A DNA stretch of 64,000 nt, taken from assembly GCF_020271745.1 (NCBI RefSeq), contig NZ_CP084296.1, positions 2,418,001 to 2,482,000 of the forward strand, in the 5' to 3' direction. Source of the stretch: Providencia alcalifaciens (GTDB taxonomy: Bacteria; Pseudomonadota; Gammaproteobacteria; Enterobacterales; Enterobacteriaceae). Below, piece after piece: positions 53,903 through 63,026 of the stretch. The position numbers and the translations under genes were made by a program. Every line of letters starts with the position of its first letter. Position 1 is the first letter of the stretch. The notes beneath the pieces were generated by a model. It saw only the letters and a list, made by a program, of their open reading frames with translations, searched no databases and was not told the DNA's origin.

Positions 53903-55162
53903 ATGACTACATTCGCCAGCACCACCAGCCAGTATTTAACTCCTGAACATTTGCGTGCACTACCTGCGCAGTTTGGTACGCCAGTTTGGGTTTATGATAG
54001 TGAAGTGATTATTGACCGTATTGGACAACTGAAAGTGTTCGATACGGTTCGTTTTGCTCAAAAAGCCTGTTCCAATATTCATATTTTGCGTTTGATGCGT
54101 GAGCAGGGCGTGAAAGTGGATTCCGTGTCATTGGGTGAAATTGAGCGTGCGTTAGTGGCAGGTTTTCAGCCGGGTCGTGAAAAATCGGAAATCGTGTTTA
54201 CGGCGGATGTATTAGATCCCGCCACGTTGAGTAAAGTGACTGAACTGGATATTCCTGTGAATGCTGGCTCCATCGATATGCTGCAACAGATTGGTGAGCA
54301 TAAGGCTGGTCATCCAGTTTGGCTGCGTATTAATCCGGGCTTTGGTCATGGTCATAGCCAAAAAACCAATACGGGCGGAGAGAACAGCAAGCACGGGATT
54401 TGGCACCAAGATTTACCTGAAGCATTAGCGAAAATCCAACAGTACAATCTGAAGTTAGTGGGTATCCACATGCATATTGGCTCCGGTGTTGACTATCAGC
54501 ATCTTGCCAATGTATGTGATTCCATGGTGGAACTGGTGATGTCTGCGGGGGTGGATATTGAGGCTATTTCTGCGGGTGGCGGTTTATCAACACCTTATCG
54601 CGAACAGGATGAACTTATTGATGTTCAACACTATTACAGCCTGTGGGATAACGCGCGTCAGCGTATCGCACAGCACTTAGGTCACTCTATTGAATTAGAA
54701 ATTGAGCCGGGCCGCTATTTAGTGGCGGAGTCGGGGGTGTTACTGGCACAAGTGCGTGCAGTTAAAGATATGGGCAGCCGCCATTATGTGCTGGTGGATA
54801 GCGGTTTTAATGATTTAATGCGCCCTGCGATGTATGGTAGTTATCACCATATTTCGGTATTGCCAGCAGACGGTAGCAATGTTGACAATCAGCCATTAAA
54901 AGAGACCATTGTGGCGGGGCCATTGTGTGAATCCGGGGATGTGTTTACCCAGCTAGAAGGCGGGATGGTGGAAACCCGCTTGCTGCCTGCGATGAATGTT
55001 GGGGATTATTTAGTTTTCCATGACACAGGAGCCTACGGCGCTTCAATGTCATCAAACTATAATAGCCGTCCATTGCTGCCTGAAGTGTTGTTTATTGCAG
55101 GTCAACCAACGCTTATTCGCCGCCGTCAAACTATCCAAGAGTTATTAGCCTTAGAACTGTAA
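53903..55162 (+). CDS. lysA: Diaminopimelate decarboxylase
   Basis: 419 residues. It makes lysine from meso-diaminopimelate with PLP (Lys in VRFAQKACSNIHILR). Motifs include VNPGFGHGHSQKTNTGG-like RINPGFGHGHSQK, GIHMHIGSGVDY, EIEPGRYLVAESGVL and AGPLCESGDVFTQ. GAGG lies 6 bases before ATG 53903. Divergent from its activator lysR. Confidence 0.97.
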   Translation: MTTFASTTSQYLTPEHLRALPAQFGTPVWVYDSEVIIDRIGQLKVFDTVRFAQKACSNIHILRLMREQGVKVDSVSLGEIERALVAGFQPGREKSEIVFTADVLDPATLSKVTELDIPVNAGSIDMLQQIGEHKAGHPVWLRINPGFGHGHSQKTNTGGENSKHGIWHQDLPEALAKIQQYNLKLVGIHMHIGSGVDYQHLANVCDSMVELVMSAGVDIEAISAGGGLSTPYREQDELIDVQHYYSLWDNARQRIAQHLGHSIELEIEPGRYLVAESGVLLAQVRAVKDMGSRHYVLVDSGFNDLMRPAMYGSYHHISVLPADGSNVDNQPLKETIVAGPLCESGDVFTQLEGGMVETRLLPAMNVGDYLVFHDTGAYGASMSSNYNSRPLLPEVLFIAGQPTLIRRRQTIQELLALEL

Positions 55163-55202
55163 ATTAATTTTGATTATTTAATGTTGGCTATTGAATATCG
55201 AT

Positions 55203-55228
55203 AAAAGACTCTGCTAGCAGGGTCTTTT
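55203..55228 (+). terminator. Terminator after lysA
   Basis: AAAAGAC.CTGC and GCAG.GTCTTTT pair around TA with one mismatch, followed by ATATT. Confidence 0.75.
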
Positions 55229-55381
55229 ATATTAATAGGTAATGATTAATTGAAACGGCACCCCCGTAAAAATTTACGGAGGATCTAAATGTGACATTAA
55301 TAGAAACAACTTATGAATACGTTATCGTTGATTTTATAAATATATGAGCGAAAATAATGTTAAAAATAGTAGCTCTATGTA

Positions 55382-55615
55382 TTAAAGATCAGCTTCAACA
55401 TCATCAATTAATTGCCTCCACGATTTATCAAGAACACACAGAAGATCATCAAGTTGTTCTAAATTTAAATTCGACCTCGCTGTTTCGTAGCGAGATATTT
55501 GTTGTTGGCTAATATTCATTAACTCAGCGAGTTGTGCGCCAGTTAAACCCATTTCCGTTCTTGATTTACGAATGAAACGTCCAACTCTGAGTGTTAAGCT
55601 ATCATTGTTTTCCAT
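55382..55615 (-). CDS. MrpJ-like HTH regulator at the end of a fimbrial operon
   Basis: 77 residues with an XRE helix-turn-helix: VGRFIRKSRTEMGLTGAQLAELMNISQQQISRYETARSNLNLEQL. The residues SQQQISRYE are the recognition helix common to MrpJ of Proteus mirabilis and its paralogues, which are coded at the ends of fimbrial operons and repress motility. It is the last gene on the minus strand after the adhesin, 203 bases away, in keeping with that. GGTTACC stands before the ATG rather than a strong site. Confidence 0.82.
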   Translation of the reverse strand: MENNDSLTLRVGRFIRKSRTEMGLTGAQLAELMNISQQQISRYETARSNLNLEQLDDLLCVLDKSWRQLIDDVEADL

Positions 55616-55818
55616 GGTAACCTCATTAATTTATATAATATATTTAAAGTGATTAAATCATTTAAAAAATAATTAATTCACTCCTCTTTTTTATGGTGAT
55701 TTTTATTTTATTTGAGTAAAGGTATTGCGATTTTTATTATTTTATTTTCAATAATTTCATTGGTTTTTTATTTTAAAATTTATCTTTCTTATATAATTAG
55801 CCCGTTTTTAAACTAAGA
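55616..55818. other. AT-rich gap between adhesin and mrpJ-like gene
   Basis: About 200 bases, very AT-rich with no gene. It may carry a separate promoter for the regulator; none is clear enough to call. Confidence 0.35.
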
Positions 55819-56940
55819 TTAATTCCAGTAAATATTCAGTGTGGCGGTTGCCTCTGCAATGCCTAAGGTATAAGCACCCGCGGAACATAATGTGAAATTA
55901 TAGGGAATGGTATTACTTCCCGGCCTTAATTTTCCGGCGGCAATATTTTGGTCTTTATTGGTAAATTGAATCCATCCGAGATGGCTGCTATTTCCATCAC
56001 AAACACCGGTTTGTACAATTCCGGGACCAATCAACCCTCTAATTTCTGCAGGTGCCGCTGCGGTTGAATCGACCATGTTCATTTTTAAGGTATTTGTGTA
56101 ACGAGCTTGCGTACCTGTGACTGACATTGTGGCATCAAGTTCTGCATCGGCATCCCCAGAGCAGTTAACCGTGACGTTTCCTGTCTCATTCGCCAGTATG
56201 GTGCCGTCCGTTTCATTACCCGATAGTTTTATGTTTCGAAAATCCACAATAGGTGGCGCCAAAACGGTGCAAGCCAGTTGCCCTACGACCACATATTCAA
56301 CACCTGTGCCGATAATTTGCCCTGCACTGTCGGGGGTTTCTGAGGGAGTTCCTCGGTTGATATATAAGCTTTCCAGTGTTCCAGTAGTACCTAGTGGGGT
56401 GCTTTCTGGAACATAAATGCCGACTTTGACGCTTCCTGTTGTACTGCCACCACTCCCTGATAAGTTAACAGTACCTAATCCTTGTTGCGTTGTTCTTGGG
56501 TCTGCGCACCACTCCGCTTCGGTGTAAGTTGGGGGGGACAATACTCCCGTGGGTGAAAAGGTATAACTGTAAGGTAACGGTTTTAGCATACCTAATAACC
56601 CCCAGTTAAAATCGCGGGTACCTGAAATGGTTCCTGAATATAAAACGAATAACAACCCAGGGGTAAACTGGTATCCGGTATAGGCATCCAAGGTGGTCAG
56701 TTTGATATCCTGATTAGGGGATTGGCAGCGTGAACTTGCATTGCTTCTACTGACGTTAAAGGCTAAACCATCCCAATCAAGCTTTGAGAGTGATAACCCA
56801 TTGCTTCCTTTGATATTGGCTGAGGCAGTGCCTAGCTCATTAAATCCTCGGTGTAATTCAACAGCAGCTTGAGCATGACCGAGGAGCCATAAAGGGCTAC
56901 ATAGAATAAATGTCAGTAATAGTGGTGACTTTGTCATCAT
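55819..56940 (-). CDS. Fimbrial tip adhesin
   Basis: 373 residues with a signal peptide (LLLTFILCSPLWLLGHAQA). It has the two-domain size of tip adhesins: an N-terminal lectin-like part (about 30-225) followed by a pilin domain beginning near LACTVLAPPIVDF and ending YTLGIAEATATLNIYWN, a typical donor-strand C-terminus. Receptor unknown. AGGA precedes the ATG. It follows the usher by 42 bases, and no separate subunit lies between. Confidence 0.8.
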   Translation of the reverse strand: MMTKSPLLLTFILCSPLWLLGHAQAAVELHRGFNELGTASANIKGSNGLSLSKLDWDGLAFNVSRSNASSRCQSPNQDIKLTTLDAYTGYQFTPGLLFVLYSGTISGTRDFNWGLLGMLKPLPYSYTFSPTGVLSPPTYTEAEWCADPRTTQQGLGTVNLSGSGGSTTGSVKVGIYVPESTPLGTTGTLESLYINRGTPSETPDSAGQIIGTGVEYVVVGQLACTVLAPPIVDFRNIKLSGNETDGTILANETGNVTVNCSGDADAELDATMSVTGTQARYTNTLKMNMVDSTAAAPAEIRGLIGPGIVQTGVCDGNSSHLGWIQFTNKDQNIAAGKLRPGSNTIPYNFTLCSAGAYTLGIAEATATLNIYWN

Positions 56941-56982
56941 GTTGTTCCTAGAAAATTTTATTTAATTTATTGAAACAATAAG

Positions 56983-59631
56983 TTATTGGCACGTTGCATG
57001 TAGCTGGCGAATTGGCATATCGGTGTTAACGGTGATATCCGTTAAGTTAAACGCCACTTGACACTGTCTATCGGGGGTGTCACCCCATTTAACCCAAAGG
57101 GTGCCTTGCTCTGGTAATCCCGATAGATACACTTGTCCCATATCACTGACAATGCCGCTGGCCTCTTCTTGCTCGGATTTGCTTATCAGCGTCGCAATTG
57201 CCCCGAAAGGTACCGGTTGTTGGTTACTCTGGGTCAACGTCATTAAGGCTTGATAGCCAATACGTGTGGCTATTTTGGCATTCACAACTGCCCCTTTGGT
57301 TGGGTACACGTTAACATTCGAGTTTTTCACATCGACACCTTCAGGCAGGGTTGTCGGGTCGATACCGATGCTGTTTTTCATGTAATCCGATAAATAAGGG
57401 GCAACGGCATAACCTTGCCAATCAACCACGGTATTTCCGTTGGTAATGCTGGTGCCTGATGCGTTTGGTGCGCTGACGAGTGCCACGGAATCCCCCATAA
57501 CGGGGGATAATGTAATGCCGCCGCTGTGTACCAACACGCCACCACTCGCATTCATATTCACTGAACGTGAATCATGACCGTAGCTGTAGGCTAAACTGAG
57601 GTTGCCTTTATTTCCTTGGTAGCCGAGGTTGGCATTACTCATCGCGGGTATGTCTTGATTTCCCCAGCTTTGAGACAGGTTGTAGGACAGGCTATTGTTT
57701 AGAGTGCTACCGCTGATCCCGACTTGGTTTTGGGTTCGGCCATGATTATCGTGAGTGAGGCTCGTCGTGGCATAAATTGACTGTAAATTCTCCCCGTATC
57801 CGAAAATACGAAATGGGATATTAATATTGAGGCTGATTTGTCGGTTTTCAGGCCATTGACCCGCCGCGTCTTTGACTCGGTCAATGTTATAGTTCACACC
57901 AAAGTTAACTCCTTGAATATTGCCGCTGTAACCCAGAGACATACCTGTAAGGGTTTTGCTGTTCCCCCAATAATCATCTCGGTTGGCTTGTAACCGTACG
58001 GTACCAAAATCGCCTAATTGCTGGCTAAGCTGTGTTTTAAAGCTGCTTCGGCGGCGCTGTAATGTCCACGGATTCAAGTCATCCTCAAGGCGATAGCCCT
58101 GGCTGTTGTACTCGTTAAAGTTATAGAAATTCTCGGTGGAATATCGCAACGCCGTGAGATCCACCGAGGTTCCGGTGGACATCAAGCTTTTTGAATAACG
58201 AATTCGGTAAGATTGCCCCGTCAGTCGTTCGGATTGATCATTTTGCGAGGCAAATTTGGCGACAGACTGGGTGACGTCCGCAGAAATAGCGCCCACATTT
58301 CCGAGTGATATGCCGGAGCCTGCGGTGACAGCCTGATAATCCTCAGCAGCTAAAACGCCACCGAACAGAGTTACGCCATTTTGTAAACCGTACACGCCTG
58401 TCACGAGAACAAAATCTGCTTGGCGGGAGCCTTGGGTTAGGTAACCGTTATAGCGTCCAGCGGTGATTTCATATTTCCATCCGCCGGGTCTTAGCATCAT
58501 CGGTAGTGCAGAGTAGGGGACAATAAAACGGCGCAGAGTGCCATCCGCTTCGGTGACAGTGACATCATAGTCACCCGACAACCCCGCTTGCTGGATGTCA
58601 TTGATATAGAAAGCCCCAGGTGCAATGTAGGTTTCATAAACAATGTTGCCATTTTGTCGAACGGTCACTCTCGCATTCGTATTGGCGATACCACTAATTG
58701 CGGGTGCATAGCCTCGAAGTTGGCTCGGCAGCATTTGTTCGTTGGATTTTAATTGCAGCCCCTGAAAAGGAACGCTGTCAAAAATATCGCCGCCAGTTGT
58801 TGACTCACCGATTAAGAGATTTGAACGTAACGCACGAATATCCCGCGAAAGATATGTGTTTGAAAAACGCGTCTGATTTTGTGTTTGGTTAGCTTGATTT
58901 TTCTGTCCGCGAAATTCACTTCGCGTATGAGTCAGCATGCTACGTAAACGCCACGCACCCAGATTCATTCCCCCCATAATTGAGGCGAATAGGTTATTCA
59001 CTTCTGAGCTTCCGCTCTCTTCAGTGCTATTTTTATTTTGGCCTGCGCTTAGGTTGTAATTAAAAAGCAGTGCAGGTATTCCATCATCCCATAATGTAGG
59101 ATCGGCATAATTGGCGTATTTCGCCGTCATTGCCACTTGCGGAATGCTGATGTTTAAACGTAAGCTTGCTAAGTCTAACTGTGTGACTGCATGCGGAATA
59201 TAAGTTGCTAAATTATCAATCGGCTCTTGAAATGGTAGCGAGTTTAGCTCAGGCATATTGGGGACGTTAACCCCCCACGCTTGCAGTAATTCAGGGGTCA
59301 ATTGGGGCTGAACTTTGCCTTGCTTATCTTTTTTAAATGCTAATGTTAATTGACCTTCATCGCGTTTATTCACATAAATGGCAACGGTATATTCCCCTTC
59401 AGCAACGCCACCTTTTTCACTGAATGCAGACAAGTCAACGTGTTCGGACTCTCCACTTAACGAAAGAAAGCTTGGGTCAAAATAATCATCTGCAATTGCT
59501 TTAGGAAATAAATTGAGTATTCCAATCGTCAGCAAACTTAGGCGAAAAAATGCGGGTAATACCGCAAGATGATCTGTTTTTTGTTTTTGTTGAGTACAGT
59601 ACATACATCGATTCTCAATTCGTCTATCCAT
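56983..59631 (-). CDS. Outer-membrane fimbrial usher
   Basis: About 882 residues of the FimD/PapC family. Features in order are a signal segment, N-terminal chaperone-binding domain (FDPSFLSLSGESEHVDLSAFSEKG), 24-strand barrel, plug (VRQNGNIVYETYIAPGAFYINDI), and C-terminal domains ending PIRQLHATCQ with paired cysteines. It receives chaperone-subunit complexes and secretes the fibre. The start is uncertain: GTG 59634, ATG 59631 or ATG 59604. None has a strong ribosome site. Confidence 0.93.
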   Translation of the reverse strand: MDRRIENRCMYCTQQKQKTDHLAVLPAFFRLSLLTIGILNLFPKAIADDYFDPSFLSLSGESEHVDLSAFSEKGGVAEGEYTVAIYVNKRDEGQLTLAFKKDKQGKVQPQLTPELLQAWGVNVPNMPELNSLPFQEPIDNLATYIPHAVTQLDLASLRLNISIPQVAMTAKYANYADPTLWDDGIPALLFNYNLSAGQNKNSTEESGSSEVNNLFASIMGGMNLGAWRLRSMLTHTRSEFRGQKNQANQTQNQTRFSNTYLSRDIRALRSNLLIGESTTGGDIFDSVPFQGLQLKSNEQMLPSQLRGYAPAISGIANTNARVTVRQNGNIVYETYIAPGAFYINDIQQAGLSGDYDVTVTEADGTLRRFIVPYSALPMMLRPGGWKYEITAGRYNGYLTQGSRQADFVLVTGVYGLQNGVTLFGGVLAAEDYQAVTAGSGISLGNVGAISADVTQSVAKFASQNDQSERLTGQSYRIRYSKSLMSTGTSVDLTALRYSTENFYNFNEYNSQGYRLEDDLNPWTLQRRRSSFKTQLSQQLGDFGTVRLQANRDDYWGNSKTLTGMSLGYSGNIQGVNFGVNYNIDRVKDAAGQWPENRQISLNINIPFRIFGYGENLQSIYATTSLTHDNHGRTQNQVGISGSTLNNSLSYNLSQSWGNQDIPAMSNANLGYQGNKGNLSLAYSYGHDSRSVNMNASGGVLVHSGGITLSPVMGDSVALVSAPNASGTSITNGNTVVDWQGYAVAPYLSDYMKNSIGIDPTTLPEGVDVKNSNVNVYPTKGAVVNAKIATRIGYQALMTLTQSNQQPVPFGAIATLISKSEQEEASGIVSDMGQVYLSGLPEQGTLWVKWGDTPDRQCQVAFNLTDITVNTDMPIRQLHATCQ

Positions 59632-59674
59632 CACAGTGAAATATTCGAAAACGTCTCACATTAATTTTTCAGTC

Positions 59675-60436
59675 TTAATGGGGGGCATTTAAGCGCTGGG
59701 TTTGCTCTGCGGTTTTTCGCCCTAAGTCATCAATAATTTTCCAACGAATTTCAGCCTTGTCTGTTGTTTTTATAGAGTGAAGAACATGGCTGTAAGGCGC
59801 TACCATTGGAATTGAGGACTGCGAAATAACGCGACCATCAATAGAAAGCTCCCCAAATGTTGTGTAATACGGTGTTGGGTTGTTGATCTCTAACTGCCCG
59901 TCTCGAGACGCAAACTGCAATTTCTTCGCACGAACATTGGCATCCATGTGTGGAAGACCTTCGGGGCGATAAAACATTTTCATGTTATTTTGCAAAGCTA
60001 ATACCATCTTTGCGCCTTCACCTTTGGCTATTTCAGGAACGGGTTGCCCAGGGATTGCTTTTAACGCCAAGGTGAAAGCGGATTCCCTATCAATGGGTAA
60101 GCGGTTTTCTGTTAAACGAATACGCAAGGTGACAGTTTCATTTTCAGAAAAACGGACTAACGGCGGTAAAACCATAAATGGCGTTAATTTTTTGTCATGG
60201 TTTTGCGTAATAGCAGACTCTGTATTTTGAGTTTTCCAAGGTAAAACCCGTGATTGCAAAAGATAAACTTGTGCCGAGTTATTGGTGACATTGAACGTCA
60301 CACCATTTTTCGCCTTCGCAGCATAAATGAGCCGAGTTCCTTGCATCGTAATGCCTTCTTCCGGCATGTTTGCTTGTGCAGTGACGCTCAGTAGCGCAGC
60401 TATTCCACCCCACAATAATGCGTTTAATGTTGTCAT
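59675..60436 (-). CDS. Fimbrial chaperone (third of three)
   Basis: 253 residues from ATG at 60436. PapD-like, with signal peptide ending AQA, EGITMQGTRLIYAAKAKNGVTFNVTNNS, LPPLVRFSENETVTLRIRL and PIDRESAFTLALKAIPG (the RESxFxL..KAIP chaperone signature). It completes subunit folds in the periplasm by donor-strand complementation. AAGGTGA precedes the ATG. It overlaps no neighbour but follows chaperone two by 13 bases. Confidence 0.9.
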   Translation of the reverse strand: MTTLNALLWGGIAALLSVTAQANMPEEGITMQGTRLIYAAKAKNGVTFNVTNNSAQVYLLQSRVLPWKTQNTESAITQNHDKKLTPFMVLPPLVRFSENETVTLRIRLTENRLPIDRESAFTLALKAIPGQPVPEIAKGEGAKMVLALQNNMKMFYRPEGLPHMDANVRAKKLQFASRDGQLEINNPTPYYTTFGELSIDGRVISQSSIPMVAPYSHVLHSIKTTDKAEIRWKIIDDLGRKTAEQTQRLNAPH

Positions 60437-60449
60437 ATTTTCACCTTCA

Positions 60450-61193
60450 TCATGGTTTCCACTGGAATGTTTCACTGATGCCACCGTAGTCATTAATAAC
60501 GTTCCAATAGATTGTTTTCGCTGGTGTTTGAACGTGATAAGTCTGGCTAGAAAATGGGGCTATCATGGCACCTTGTTCGCGGACATTGATAATGTGTTCA
60601 TCCAGCTTTAATTGGGCGAATGTCAGGTAATAAGGCGTTGGATTTTCAACGAATAATTGTTTTCCTTGCTGTGAAAAGCGCAGGTTTTTAGGTGCGGCAG
60701 AGACGGGCATGCCTAAATCACCTGGGCGATAAAACAGTTTGATTAACATACGAAGCCCAAGAGAGACTTGTGTGGCGGTCATATCGTCATCACTTGCAGC
60801 GCTACTTTTTTGAACTGATGGAATAGCCAAAAAGCTTAAATAGAAAACAGATTCTCGGTCAGTGGGCAGTGGCGATGTGTTATGACGAGAAATCAGTACG
60901 GTATTTTGGCTATTTTTTTCTAAGCGAAATAAAGGTGGCGTCACCATAAATGGCAGAGCTTGAGCCCCTTTCTCTTGGTCATTAGGTGTTTTTAAAACAC
61001 GACTATTGATTAAGTACACGCGTTCACTGTTATTGTTGATGGCGATTTTGCTGCTTTTCATTTTTCCATCAAAGACAACACGGGTCTGGCTTAAGCTTAA
61101 GCCACCATTAGCTTGGCTTTGTTTGACGATACCTAGTGAAAATCCCACAAAGAGCAATGTGCAAAGTGGCAAAAGATATTTTGTTAGTTTCAT
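60450..61193 (-). CDS. Fimbrial chaperone (second of three)
   Basis: 247 residues from ATG at 61193. PapD-like, with LSQTRVVFDGKMKSSKIAINNNSERVYLINSRV, TPPLFRLEKNSQNTVLI and PTDRESVFYLSFLAIPS. AGGAAAC precedes this start; the longer frame to 61238 adds an unlikely N-terminus. It lies directly before the third chaperone, and both read toward the usher. Confidence 0.9.
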   Translation of the reverse strand: MKLTKYLLPLCTLLFVGFSLGIVKQSQANGGLSLSQTRVVFDGKMKSSKIAINNNSERVYLINSRVLKTPNDQEKGAQALPFMVTPPLFRLEKNSQNTVLISRHNTSPLPTDRESVFYLSFLAIPSVQKSSAASDDDMTATQVSLGLRMLIKLFYRPGDLGMPVSAAPKNLRFSQQGKQLFVENPTPYYLTFAQLKLDEHIINVREQGAMIAPFSSQTYHVQTPAKTIYWNVINDYGGISETFQWKP

Positions 61194-61218
61194 TGTTATT
61201 GTTTCCTTTGCGTTGGCA

Positions 61219-61824
61219 TTATTCGTACAAAAAATCAAAAGTCACAGTGGAAATAAATACGCCCCCATAGCGATCGGTTGAGTCACAATATTCACAGGTT
61301 AATATCGCCTTGATGGGGATGGTGGTTGCTAGCGTACTCAGCTGTTGCGTGGAAGCCCAATTAATGGGTTGAATCACGCCATTACGGGCTAAATTGGTGT
61401 TGGGGCCAAAATCCGCAGAGCCTATTGTTGAGAGCCAAAGCCCATAACCTTTTACATCAGATTGCCCTTCGGCATCTCGGAATACGGGCTCTCCCAGCTC
61501 CGTTGTTATCGTGCCACTAACATGAATTGAAGGCGTCAATCCCCAACCTGCACACTGGCTGAGAGTCAATTCAAATTCGTGTTTTGCGCTATCTAAACCA
61601 TTTTTAATATCGTCGGGCATTAATAGGTTGCCATTATTAAATGTCACACTCGATGGTGCTGTGATTTGGCAACTGCCGCCGACAAAGGTGGCTGCAAAGG
61701 TAAATGTGTTACTGGCGCTGTTGATGGCAAAGGCGTAAATGCTCCATGTAAATCCACCAACAGACAGGCATAACAAAAGAGTCACCGTCCGAAACAAATT
61801 CCTTTTTTTCACAATGAGTTGCAT
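61219..61824 (-). CDS. Minor fimbrial subunit with extra CxxC (copy 2)
   Basis: 201 residues, signal peptide, then pilin fold: FVGGSCQITAPSSVTFNNGNLL with the first Cys, LTLSQCAGWG with its partner, and a C-terminal TVTFDFLYE strand. Near the end is KAILTCEYCDSTDRYGG, a CxxC not seen in ordinary pilins and shared with the paralogue at 62442. AGGGAA precedes the ATG. Confidence 0.85.
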   Translation of the reverse strand: MQLIVKKRNLFRTVTLLLCLSVGGFTWSIYAFAINSASNTFTFAATFVGGSCQITAPSSVTFNNGNLLMPDDIKNGLDSAKHEFELTLSQCAGWGLTPSIHVSGTITTELGEPVFRDAEGQSDVKGYGLWLSTIGSADFGPNTNLARNGVIQPINWASTQQLSTLATTIPIKAILTCEYCDSTDRYGGVFISTVTFDFLYE

Positions 61825-61835
61825 TTCATTTTCCC

Positions 61836-62426
61836 TTATTCAAAAGCCACATTGACCGTTAATGCGGCTTGAAAGCGTCCTGATGTAATCTCAGGTTGTA
61901 AAGGCCCCACAACACCCACCCACAGCAAAGTGTTAGAGTGATATTGATTGCTGATATCCAATATTTGGATTGGGACGCCATCACCGTGATTCCTTATTGC
62001 CAAATCAGGGCGATAAAAATCAGCCAGTGAAATAGCTTGGTTATCAACGGATTGTCGAACCATAAAACCGATGCCATTAGGAGCCCCATCTAAAAATACA
62101 GTCTGTAATGTGTCATTGGGATAGGGAGTGCTTCCTTGCAATGACAAGATGGGCTGAAACACTTCTGTTTCATCCACACAGGAAATTTGCAGTGTTAATG
62201 GTTTAATTTGATACGCTTGAATTGCCCCAACTAACTTGCTTGCCTGTAAGGCTTTAAACTCCAAGACACGTTCGAGCAGGTTGATTTCACATCCAATACC
62301 TCTGCTAGCAATGACGGCTTTCAATGTCATGGGCTCTGCGTATGCAACGCGCAAGCTTCCAAAACAGAGGAATATCAAAAAAATAAGCATGCTTAAGCTG
62401 CATGAAACAGAGAGAGCTTGTTTCAT
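61836..62426 (-). CDS. Minor fimbrial subunit
   Basis: 196 residues with a signal peptide (MLIFLIFLCFGSLRVAYA) and a pilin-type domain: IASRGIGCEINLLERVLEF, LTLQISCVDETE (disulfide pair), and a C-terminal GRFQAALTVNVAFE. No extra CxxC. A strong AGGAGG stands before the ATG, so it may be well translated. It lies between the two CxxC paralogues. Confidence 0.85.
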   Translation of the reverse strand: MKQALSVSCSLSMLIFLIFLCFGSLRVAYAEPMTLKAVIASRGIGCEINLLERVLEFKALQASKLVGAIQAYQIKPLTLQISCVDETEVFQPILSLQGSTPYPNDTLQTVFLDGAPNGIGFMVRQSVDNQAISLADFYRPDLAIRNHGDGVPIQILDISNQYHSNTLLWVGVVGPLQPEITSGRFQAALTVNVAFE

Positions 62427-62441
62427 TTCTTGTCCTCCTTA

Positions 62442-63026
62442 TTAATCGTATTGAAAATCAAACGTCACATTCGCTTTAAGTTCGCCACCGACCCTCTCTT
62501 CTTTGCTGCAATTACCGCAGCTTAGAATGGCTTTAATGGGTAATGTGCCATTGAGGAGGGATAATGGAGTTTTGATATCCCAATTTTCGATAACTAAAAT
62601 TTCTCTGTTCGCTGCCAGATCTTCGTTTGGCTGAAAATACTCATTTCCCTGAAATTTTAATAAAATGCCGTAACCCATTGCAGTCGAACCTATAGAGTCA
62701 AAAAACATGGCATCCCCATAAGCGGCGGTAGATTCGCCGATTAGGGTTATTCTGGGGGTAAAACCGAACCCTTGGCACTTGGTTAACGTCAAGTTAAAAG
62801 CTTCTGTTGTCACGGGAAGCTGAGCCTCGATCTCCGTGGGCAAAATCGGTTTCCCATGGTTGAAAACCACTTCATTGGGAAATGAAATTTCGCATGCGCC
62901 CGCATAAGCAATATCAGCACGAAACTCCACCGTTGTGCCGTAAAGAGCAGCGCTATGACTACTTAAAACGATCCCAAGACAACTTAATTTGATGATCTGT
63001 CGAGTTAATTTATTGAACCACGCCAT
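62442..63026 (-). CDS. Minor fimbrial subunit with extra CxxC (copy 1)
   Basis: 194 residues from ATG at 63026 (GAGG 6 bases upstream). Pilin fold with AYAGACEISFPNEVVFNHGKPILP, LTLTKCQGFG, YGILLKF and the C-terminal ANVTFDFQYD. KAILSCGNCSKEERVGG holds the extra CxxC. It is clearly paralogous to the 61219 gene. Its start overlaps the chaperone stop by 17 bases. Confidence 0.85.
   Translation of the reverse strand: MAWFNKLTRQIIKLSCLGIVLSSHSAALYGTTVEFRADIAYAGACEISFPNEVVFNHGKPILPTEIEAQLPVTTEAFNLTLTKCQGFGFTPRITLIGESTAAYGDAMFFDSIGSTAMGYGILLKFQGNEYFQPNEDLAANREILVIENWDIKTPLSLLNGTLPIKAILSCGNCSKEERVGGELKANVTFDFQYD

Noticed and set aside
55264..55281. CCGTAAA/TTTACGG hairpin near the end of the fimbrial operon
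   Set aside because: Short loop, no T run on the relevant strand and about 100 bases past the mrpJ-like stop, so not called a terminator.
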